NCBI RefSeq assembly: GCF_000428125.1
Contig: NZ_ATZI01000005.1
Location: 62,001 to 126,000 of the forward strand
Source: Bacteroides graminisolvens DSM 19988 = JCM 15093
GTDB taxonomy: Bacteria > Bacteroidota > Bacteroidia > Bacteroidales > Bacteroidaceae
Direction: 5' to 3'
Length of the DNA stretch: 64,000 bases
Each line of letters opens with the position of its first letter. Position 1 is the first letter of the stretch. Made by a program: the position numbers and the translations under genes. Shown piece after piece: positions 58,096-64,000 of this stretch. The notes under the pieces were generated by a model. That model did not search any database and was not told the DNA's origin. It was given only the letters and a program-made list of their open reading frames with translations.

Positions 58096-58169
58096 CGGTG
58101 CGTACGGGACTCGAACCCGTGACCCCATGCGTGACAGGCATGTATTCTAACCAACTGAACTAACGCACC
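58096..58169 (-). tRNA. tRNA-Asp (anticodon GTC)
   Basis: Minus-strand cloverleaf: acceptor GGTGCGT with ACGCACC, D-arm GTTC...GAAT, anticodon arm CATGC-CTGTCAC-GCATG (GTC), T-arm ACGGG-TTCGAGT-CCCGT, discriminator G. CCA is not encoded. The 3' end points toward the PUL. Confidence 0.97.
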
Positions 58170-58516
58170 ATTATTTTTTTATTTGTAATCTCTCTCGATT
58201 GCGGTTGCAAAGGTAGCTGTTTTTTTGAAACCTGCAATAGCTTGGCAAACTTTTTTTTAATGAAAAAATAGCTTTTTGACCTTGTTGCCTCAGAATGAGA
58301 CTATTCCGCAATCAAAAAAAACAGTCCGGCTTTTCTCTATGTGAAGAGCCCGGTTGTGAGAGTTTACTATTTTTGAGCGCTACAATCTTTCTATATGTTA
58401 CTTTTTTATCTTTTGCAATAAACTTATTGTGTTTATTATTTATATATTGGCAATAATTCGTTATTTTTGCTGCCTCAATTTGATGATTAGTGACAGACAA
58501 TAATAAGAAAGTGAAT
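58170..58516. other. Intergenic region between tRNA-Asp and purU
   Basis: About 350 bp. A minus-strand hairpin with a T-run (58314-58353; GGCTTTTC with GAAGAGCC) looks like a terminator, but no gene lies upstream on that strand; it could end a small RNA or readthrough. The purU promoter lies at the right end. Confidence 0.4.
58462..58469 (+). promoter_or_regulatory. Promoter -7 element of purU
   Basis: TATTTTTG matches TAnnTTTG, 47 bp before the ATG at 58517. Confidence 0.55.
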
Positions 58517-59371
58517 ATGACAACAGCAAAACTGTTATTGCATTGCCCTGATAAACCGGGCATTCTGGCGGAGGTAACAGACTTTATTACGGTAAACAAA
58601 GGGAATATCATTTATCTGGATCAGTACGTTGACCATGTGGAAAATATCTTTTTCATGCGTATTGAGTGGGAATTGCAAGAATTCCTTGTCCCGCAGGAGA
58701 AAATCGAAGATTATTTTGAAACGCTTTATGCACAAAAATACGGAATGAGTTTCCGTCTCTATTTCTCCGATGTAAAACCCCGTATGGCCATCTTTGTTTC
58801 AAAAATGTCGCATTGTCTGTTCGATATGCTGGCTCGTTATACTGCCGGCGAATGGAATGTGGAGATTCCTCTTATCATAAGCAATCATCCTGACCTGCAA
58901 CACGTGGCCGAACGTTTCGGTATTCCTTTCTACCTGTTTCCTATCACCAAAGAAACCAAGGAGGAACAGGAACAAAAAGAGATGGAGTTGCTCAAAAAGT
59001 ACAAAGTGGACTTTATTGTGCTGGCCAGATACATGCAGGTTATTTCCGAAAACATGATTAATGCATATCCCAATAAGATCATTAACATTCATCACTCTTT
59101 CTTGCCCGCTTTCGTAGGTGCCAAACCCTACCATGCAGCATTTGAAAGAGGAGTGAAGATTATTGGTGCAACCAGCCATTATGTTACTACGGAATTAGAT
59201 GCCGGACCCATCATTGAACAGGATGTGGTGCGCATAACACACAAAGATGCGGTTGAAGACCTGGTGAACAAAGGGAAAGACCTCGAAAAGATAGTGCTTT
59301 CACGGGCGGTGCAAAAACACATTGAACGAAAAGTACTCGCATATAAGAATAAAACGGTTATTTTCAGTTAA
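58517..59371 (+). CDS. purU: Formyltetrahydrofolate deformylase
   Basis: Hydrolyses 10-formyl-tetrahydrofolate to tetrahydrofolate and formate. Protein of 284 residues from ATG 58517 (a GTG at 58490 gives nine more). It has an N-terminal ACT domain (about 5-80; LLLHCPDKPGILAEVTDF) and a formyl-transferase-fold domain with the catalytic Asn-His-Asp set: INIHHSFLPAF and TTELDAGPIIEQ. Length normal. It precedes the his genes by 27 bp and may supply one-carbon balance, but co-transcription is not proven. Confidence 0.92.
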   Translation: MTTAKLLLHCPDKPGILAEVTDFITVNKGNIIYLDQYVDHVENIFFMRIEWELQEFLVPQEKIEDYFETLYAQKYGMSFRLYFSDVKPRMAIFVSKMSHCLFDMLARYTAGEWNVEIPLIISNHPDLQHVAERFGIPFYLFPITKETKEEQEQKEMELLKKYKVDFIVLARYMQVISENMINAYPNKIINIHHSFLPAFVGAKPYHAAFERGVKIIGATSHYVTTELDAGPIIEQDVVRITHKDAVEDLVNKGKDLEKIVLSRAVQKHIERKVLAYKNKTVIFS

Positions 59372-59398
59372 GAGATAACCCGAATACATTGAAATAGA

Positions 59399-59989
59399 AT
59401 GAACGTTGCAATAGTAAAATACAATGCGGGCAATATCCGTTCGGTAGATTATGCCATGAAGCGTCTGGGTGTGGAGGCTGTGATTACGGCCGACAAAGAG
59501 GTGCTTATGTCTGCCGATAAGGTTATATTTCCGGGAGTGGGAGAGGCTGAGACTACCATGAATCACCTTCGCGCTACCGGGCTCGATGAACTGATCAAGA
59601 ACCTCAGGCAACCTGTGCTGGGCATTTGCTTAGGCATGCAGCTCATGTGCCGGTACTCCGAAGAGGGCGATACAAACTGCTTGAACATCTTCGATACGGA
59701 AGTGAAACGTTTTGTTCCCGCGCGTCACGAAGATAAGGTTCCTCACATGGGATGGAATACGATTGGTGAAGTGAACAGTCGTTTGTTCAACGGGTTTACG
59801 GAGGAAGAGTTTGTTTACTTCGTACATAGCTTTTATGTACCGGTCAACGAATGTACAGCTGCGCAGACTCATTACATCCTTCCTTTCAGTGCGGCTCTTC
59901 ACAAAGATAATTTTTATGCTACACAGTTTCACCCCGAAAAAAGTGGAACGGTAGGCGAACGAATTTTAAAAAACTTTCTGGATATATGA
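59399..59989 (+). CDS. hisH: Imidazole glycerol phosphate synthase, glutaminase subunit HisH
   Basis: Class I glutamine amidotransferase of 196 residues that supplies ammonia to HisF. Motifs: GICLGMQLM with nucleophile Cys, PHMGWN, and the His-x-Glu pair in ATQFHPEKSG. It forms the pair with HisF encoded two genes downstream. Its stop overlaps the hisA start (ATGA). Confidence 0.96.
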   Translation: MNVAIVKYNAGNIRSVDYAMKRLGVEAVITADKEVLMSADKVIFPGVGEAETTMNHLRATGLDELIKNLRQPVLGICLGMQLMCRYSEEGDTNCLNIFDTEVKRFVPARHEDKVPHMGWNTIGEVNSRLFNGFTEEEFVYFVHSFYVPVNECTAAQTHYILPFSAALHKDNFYATQFHPEKSGTVGERILKNFLDI

Positions 59990-60705
59990 TCGAACTGGTT
60001 CCTGCTATTGATATCATTGATGGAAAATGTGTGCGACTGTCGCAAGGTGATTACGACAGCAAGAAAATATACAATGAGAATCCGGTAGAGGTTGCCAAAG
60101 AGCTTGAAGCCAATGGCATCCGCCGCTTACACGTGGTCGACCTCGACGGGGCGGCCTCGCATCATGTGGTGAACTACCGCACACTGGAACAAATTGCCAC
60201 ACGTACTTCGCTGATCATTGACTTTGGCGGAGGGGTGAAAAGTGATGAGGACTTGATCCTGGCTTTCGAGAATGGGGCTCAGATGGTTACCGGCGGAAGC
60301 ATTGCCGTGAAGAATCCTGATCTGTTCACCCGTTGGCTCAATCAGTATGGTAGCGAGAAAATCATTCTCGGAGCCGATGTGAAAGATAAGAAAGTAGCCG
60401 TTAACGGATGGAAAGATGAAACGGAAACGGAATTAATGCCTTTCTTGCAAGAGTATGTGCACAAGGGCATTCAAAAGGTTATTTGTACGGATATCAGTTG
60501 TGACGGTATGCTCCAGGGACCTTCTTTGGAACTCTACCAAGAGATTCTGTCGCAGCAACCCGATTTGTTCCTCATTGCCAGCGGCGGGGTGAGCAGCATG
60601 GATGACATCCGTGCACTGCATGATGCCGGAGTACCTTCGGTTATCTTCGGGAAGGCTCTCTACGAAGGGCGCATCACCTTGAAGGAACTGTATGATTTTA
60701 TGTAG
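59986..60705 (+). CDS. hisA: ProFAR isomerase HisA
   Basis: TIM-barrel isomerase of 239 residues (phosphoribosylformimino-AICAR-phosphate isomerase). Catalytic Asp near residue 8 (PAIDIIDGKCVRL) and Asp in ICTDISCDGML; phosphate-binding loops DFGGGVKS and IASGGVSS. Overlaps hisH by 4 bp and precedes hisF by 60 bp. Confidence 0.96.
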   Translation: MIELVPAIDIIDGKCVRLSQGDYDSKKIYNENPVEVAKELEANGIRRLHVVDLDGAASHHVVNYRTLEQIATRTSLIIDFGGGVKSDEDLILAFENGAQMVTGGSIAVKNPDLFTRWLNQYGSEKIILGADVKDKKVAVNGWKDETETELMPFLQEYVHKGIQKVICTDISCDGMLQGPSLELYQEILSQQPDLFLIASGGVSSMDDIRALHDAGVPSVIFGKALYEGRITLKELYDFM

Positions 60706-60765
60706 ACCCGGGCAAAGAACCCGCGTGTTTGAATGAGAAGTATAAGTCAATAAATAATAAAGAGC

Positions 60766-61524
60766 GTGTTAGCAAAAAGAATAATTCCCTGTCTGGATAT
60801 AAAAGACGGACAAACAGTGAAAGGCACCAACTTTGTCAATCTGCGTCAGGCGGGCGATCCCGTGGAACTGGGGCGTGCTTACAGTGAGCAGGGAGCCGAT
60901 GAACTGGTGTTTCTGGATATCACAGCCAGTCACGAAGGACGCAAAACGTTTACCGATTTGGTAAAAAGGGTGGCGGCCAACATCAGCATTCCGTTTACAG
61001 TAGGCGGTGGCATCAACGAATTGGGTGATGTGGAACGCCTGTTGAACGCCGGAGCCGATAAGGTCTCCATCAACTCGTCTGCCATCAGGAATCCCAACCT
61101 GATTGATGAAATAGCCAAGAACTTCGGCTCGCAGGTATGCGTGGTGGCTGTGGATGCCAAGCTGGGCGACAACGGCCTGTGGAAATGTTTCCTCAATGGC
61201 GGACGCATCGAGACGGAGAAGGAATTGATGACCTGGACGCTCGAAGCGCAGGAGAGGGGAGCCGGCGAAATTCTTTTCACCAGCATGAATCACGACGGGG
61301 TGAAAACCGGATACGCCAATGAGGCGTTGGCACAATTGGCCGACGGTCTGTCTATTCCTGTCATTGCATCGGGTGGTGCCGGTACGCCGGAGCATTTTCG
61401 GGATGCTTTTACGTTGGGAAAAGCCGATGCGGCTCTGGCTGCCAGCGTTTTTCACTTTGGTGAGATTAAAATTTCCGAATTAAAATCGTATCTTTGCGCA
61501 CAAGGTATTACAATGAGAATTTAA
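60766..61524 (+). CDS. hisF: Imidazole glycerol phosphate synthase, cyclase subunit HisF
   Basis: TIM-barrel cyclase of 252 residues making imidazole glycerol phosphate and AICAR with HisH. Catalytic Asp residues in [13 protein letters not shown] and [11 protein letters not shown]; phosphate loops VGGGINE and IASGGAG. The start is a GTG at 60766; no ATG gives the conserved [10 protein letters not shown] start. Confidence 0.96.
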   Translation: MLAKRIIPCLDIKDGQTVKGTNFVNLRQAGDPVELGRAYSEQGADELVFLDITASHEGRKTFTDLVKRVAANISIPFTVGGGINELGDVERLLNAGADKVSINSSAIRNPNLIDEIAKNFGSQVCVVAVDAKLGDNGLWKCFLNGGRIETEKELMTWTLEAQERGAGEILFTSMNHDGVKTGYANEALAQLADGLSIPVIASGGAGTPEHFRDAFTLGKADAALAASVFHFGEIKISELKSYLCAQGITMRI

Positions 61525-61536
61525 TAGGGTTTGAAT

Positions 61537-62151
61537 ATGAATATAGATTTCAATAAAATGAACGGTCTGGTACCGGCTATCATACAAGATAATATTACCC
61601 GCAAGGTGCTTATGCTGGGCTTTATGAATAAAGAGGCTTACGAAAAAACCATTGAAACAGGCAAGGTTACTTTCTTCAGCCGCACCAAAAACCGTTTGTG
61701 GACCAAAGGAGAAGAAAGTGGCAATTTTCTTCACGTTGTATCTGTAAAAGAAGATTGCGATCAGGATACGTTGCTCATTCTGGTCACTCCTGTTGGACCG
61801 GTATGCCATTTGGGTACGGACACCTGCTGGGGCGAGACCAATGAAAAAGAACCCGTTCTGTTCCTCAAAGATTTGCAGGATTTCATCGTGAAGCGATACG
61901 AAGAGATGCCCGAGAAATCCTATACCACCAGTCTGTTCCAGTCGGGTGTGAACCGCATGGCTCAGAAGGTAGGCGAGGAAGCTGTCGAAATGGTGATTGA
62001 AGCCACCAACGGCACGGACGAAAGAATGATTTATGAAGGCTCCGATTTACTGTATCACCTCATTGTTTTGCTTACCTCCAAAGGGTATCGCATTGAAGAC
62101 TTGGCACGTGAATTAATGGAAAGGCATTCAGCATCATGGACGAAGCACTAA
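61537..62151 (+). CDS. hisI: Bifunctional HisIE (phosphoribosyl-AMP cyclohydrolase / phosphoribosyl-ATP pyrophosphatase)
   Basis: Two fused histidine-pathway enzymes in 204 residues. The HisI half (about 1-105) has GFMNKEAY, the zinc site segment VKEDCDQDT and HLGTDTCWGE; the HisE half (about 110-200) has VGEEAVEMVIEA and SDLLYHLIVLL. ATG 61537 is chosen over a TTG two codons upstream. It overlaps ftsE by 16 bp, so translation is probably coupled. Confidence 0.96.
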   Translation: MNIDFNKMNGLVPAIIQDNITRKVLMLGFMNKEAYEKTIETGKVTFFSRTKNRLWTKGEESGNFLHVVSVKEDCDQDTLLILVTPVGPVCHLGTDTCWGETNEKEPVLFLKDLQDFIVKRYEEMPEKSYTTSLFQSGVNRMAQKVGEEAVEMVIEATNGTDERMIYEGSDLLYHLIVLLTSKGYRIEDLARELMERHSASWTKH

Positions 62152-62840
62152 TCACATACTCTCATGTAGAAGTACACCAGCAGGAGCTTTGCGTATTGAG
62201 CGAGGTGAATCTGGAACTAAATAAGGGCGATTTTGTTTATCTTATTGGTAAGGTAGGATCCGGGAAGACAAGCTTGCTCAAAACCTTTTATGCCGAACTG
62301 GGTATCGCCGAAGGCGAAGCCGTTGTATTGGGCAATGACATGCGCACCATCAAGCGCAAGCACATTCCTCAGTTAAGGCGTAAACTGGGCATCGTTTTTC
62401 AGGATTTCCAACTGTTAACAGATCGTTCGGTGTATGACAACCTCGAGTTTGTTCTCCGGGCAACCGGCTGGAAAAACAAACAGGAAATCAAAGACCGTAT
62501 CGAGGAGGTTCTTCAGCAGGTGGGCATGAGCAACAAAGGCTACAAACTGCCTAATGAACTGTCGGGTGGTGAGCAACAGCGCATCGTTATCGCGCGGGCT
62601 GTACTTAACTCGCCCCAAATCATATTGGCAGACGAACCCACGGGGAATCTCGATGTGGAAACCGGAAAAGCCATTGTGGAATTGCTTCACAGCATCAGCA
62701 GGCAAGGGTCTTCGGTGGTGATGACCACACACAATTTACACTTGCTCAAAGAATATCCCGGAAAGGTGTACCGGTGTAAAGACCATCACCTGACCGACGT
62801 AACCGATGAATATGTAGTTAAAGAAAACATAGAGAATTAA
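62136..62840 (+). CDS. ftsE: FtsE-like ABC ATPase
   Basis: ATP-binding subunit of 234 residues of the FtsEX type, which links cell division to cell-wall hydrolysis. Walker A GKVGSGKTSLL, Q-loop FQDFQLL, signature LSGGEQQR, Walker B ILADEPTGNLD and a switch His (TTHNLH). No ftsX lies beside it. Start overlaps hisIE by 16 bp, an unusual operon neighbour that is nevertheless typical of Bacteroides his clusters, as far as I recall. Confidence 0.9.
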   Translation: MDEALITYSHVEVHQQELCVLSEVNLELNKGDFVYLIGKVGSGKTSLLKTFYAELGIAEGEAVVLGNDMRTIKRKHIPQLRRKLGIVFQDFQLLTDRSVYDNLEFVLRATGWKNKQEIKDRIEEVLQQVGMSNKGYKLPNELSGGEQQRIVIARAVLNSPQIILADEPTGNLDVETGKAIVELLHSISRQGSSVVMTTHNLHLLKEYPGKVYRCKDHHLTDVTDEYVVKENIEN

Positions 62841-62872
62841 TTCATTCATAACATTTTAATACAGTAACGAAA

Positions 62873-64000
62873 ATGAAAGTTTTAAAGTTTGGAGGAACTT
62901 CTGTAGGCTCTGCACAAAGAATGAAAGAAGTAGCCAAATTAATTACCGATGGTGAAAAAAAGATTGTTGTTCTTTCGGCTATGTCGGGCACAACAAACAC
63001 ATTGGTAGAGATTTCCGACTATCTGTACAAGAAGAATCCGGAAGGTGCTAATGAAATTATCAACAAGCTGGAGATTAAATATAAACAGCACGTTGATGAA
63101 TTGTATGCCACCGCCGAATATAAACAGAAAGGTATGGAGGTTGTCAAATCTCATTTTGACTACATTCGTTCCTATACCAAAGATCTTTTCACACTGTTTG
63201 AAGAGAAAGTAGTGTTGGCTCAGGGCGAGCTCATCTCTACGGCTATGGTGAACTTCTACTTGCAGGAATGCGGAGTGAAATCGGTGTTGCTTCCGGCTTT
63301 GGAATTCATGCGTACTGATAAAAATGCGGAGCCCGATCCGGTTTACATCAAAGACAAACTGGCTGCTCAGCTGGAGCTGTATCCGGATGCTGAAATATAC
63401 ATCACACAGGGTTTCATCTGTCGCAATGCGTACGGTGAAATTGATAACCTTCAAAGAGGAGGCAGTGACTATACAGCCTCGCTGATCGGAGCTGCGGTAG
63501 ATGCTTCTGAAATTCAGATTTGGACTGACATTGACGGAATGCACAATAACGATCCGCGTATCGTTGACAAAACAGCACCCGTGCGTCAGTTGCACTTCGA
63601 AGAGGCAGCCGAGCTGGCTTATTTCGGTGCCAAGATTCTGCATCCTACCTGTGTGCAGCCGGCCAAGTATGCTAACATACCCGTGCGTCTGCTCAACACA
63701 ATGGATCCCGAGGCTCCCGGAACCATGATCTCTAACGATACCGAAAAAGGTAAGATCAAGGCCGTGGCTGCTAAAGAAAATATTACCGCCATCAAAATCA
63801 AGTCAAGCCGCATGTTGCTGGCTCACGGTTTCCTGCGTAAGGTTTTCGAGATTTTCGAGAGCTACCAGACTTCCATCGACATGGTGTGTACTTCGGAGGT
63901 AGGTGTTTCTGTTTCCATTGACAACACCAAGCACCTGAACGAGATTCTCGATGACCTGAAGAAATACGGTACGGTTACTGTCGACAAGGACATGTGCATC
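62873..64000 (+). CDS. Aspartate kinase, 3' end outside window
   Basis: Phosphorylates aspartate at the start of lysine, threonine and methionine synthesis. The visible 376 residues contain KFGGTSVG (kinase N-terminus), VVLSAMSGTTNTL, GFICRNAYGEI and the segment RGGSDYTASLIGA, WTDIDGMHNNDPR, followed by the start of the ACT region (about 295 onward). A monofunctional form of usual length near 440 residues is expected; the end is not in the window. It follows ftsE by 32 bp. Confidence 0.95.
   Translation, partial: MKVLKFGGTSVGSAQRMKEVAKLITDGEKKIVVLSAMSGTTNTLVEISDYLYKKNPEGANEIINKLEIKYKQHVDELYATAEYKQKGMEVVKSHFDYIRSYTKDLFTLFEEKVVLAQGELISTAMVNFYLQECGVKSVLLPALEFMRTDKNAEPDPVYIKDKLAAQLELYPDAEIYITQGFICRNAYGEIDNLQRGGSDYTASLIGAAVDASEIQIWTDIDGMHNNDPRIVDKTAPVRQLHFEEAAELAYFGAKILHPTCVQPAKYANIPVRLLNTMDPEAPGTMISNDTEKGKIKAVAAKENITAIKIKSSRMLLAHGFLRKVFEIFESYQTSIDMVCTSEVGVSVSIDNTKHLNEILDDLKKYGTVTVDKDMCI

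Noticed and set aside
60769-61455. 228-residue minus-strand ORF in hisF
   Set aside because: Antisense shadow of hisF codon structure.
62939-63643. 234-residue minus-strand ORF in the aspartokinase gene
   Set aside because: Antisense shadow; the plus-strand gene is clear.

Overview
This window is chromosomal DNA of a Bacteroides-type bacterium (order Bacteroidales). The evidence is three SusC/SusD outer-membrane nutrient-uptake pairs, a hybrid two-component regulator of the polysaccharide-utilisation type, GldE, a cobalamin-riboswitch-controlled BtuB locus, and many promoters of the Bacteroides form TTTG-N19-TAnnTTTG. Xylan-type esterases and GH43 enzymes suggest a plant-hemicellulose degrader; the species cannot be fixed from the sequence alone.

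Layout. 1-5.4 kb holds housekeeping genes: RNase G/E (cut by the left edge), a 30-residue basic protein, an HU protein, mutY, ssb, gldE and a phosphopantetheinyl transferase. 5.4-10.4 kb is a vitamin B12 uptake operon on the minus strand (riboswitch, btuB, a BtuG-like propeller lipoprotein, a DUF4465 lipoprotein). 10.4-14.3 kb is a two-component system divergent from a membrane-anchored transglutaminase-like protein. 14.6-20.7 kb is the first SusCD pair plus a small beta-barrel. 21-22.3 kb carries a solitary tyrosine recombinase and a small winged-helix-like ORF. 22.4-32 kb holds an ABC-F ATPase operon, a fucose-isomerase-like gene, an aminotransferase / acyltransferase / FtsX-type permease operon, and a glycosyltransferase. 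32.2-38.2 kb is a TlpA-like protein with the second SusCD pair. 38.4-39.8 kb has an orphan small exported protein and a decayed beta-propeller pseudogene. 39.9-58.1 kb is a polysaccharide-utilisation locus (PUL): GPH symporter, HTCS regulator, a susC relic, SusCD, two CE1-type esterases, an unrecognised sandwich protein, two GH43 enzymes and two truncated genes abutting tRNA-Asp. 58.5-64 kb is purU followed by hisH-hisA-hisF-hisIE-ftsE and an aspartokinase cut by the right edge.

How the genes work together. In the 40-58 kb PUL, the HTCS probably senses a xylan-derived oligosaccharide and drives SusCD. The esterases would remove acyl (feruloyl or acetyl) decorations, the GH43 enzymes would release arabinose or xylose, and the GPH symporter would import the product. 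In the B12 operon, surface lipoproteins would capture corrinoid and hand it to BtuB, under repression by the cobalamin riboswitch. The his genes encode the late part of histidine biosynthesis.

The most notable irregular structures are interleaved inverted repeats in the RNase G/E leader, a duplicated and decayed susC 5' end with its leader, and the PUL right edge, where a GH9-type gene runs into the terminator of tRNA-Asp. No CRISPR array, rRNA, complete insertion sequence or clearly new defence system was seen.
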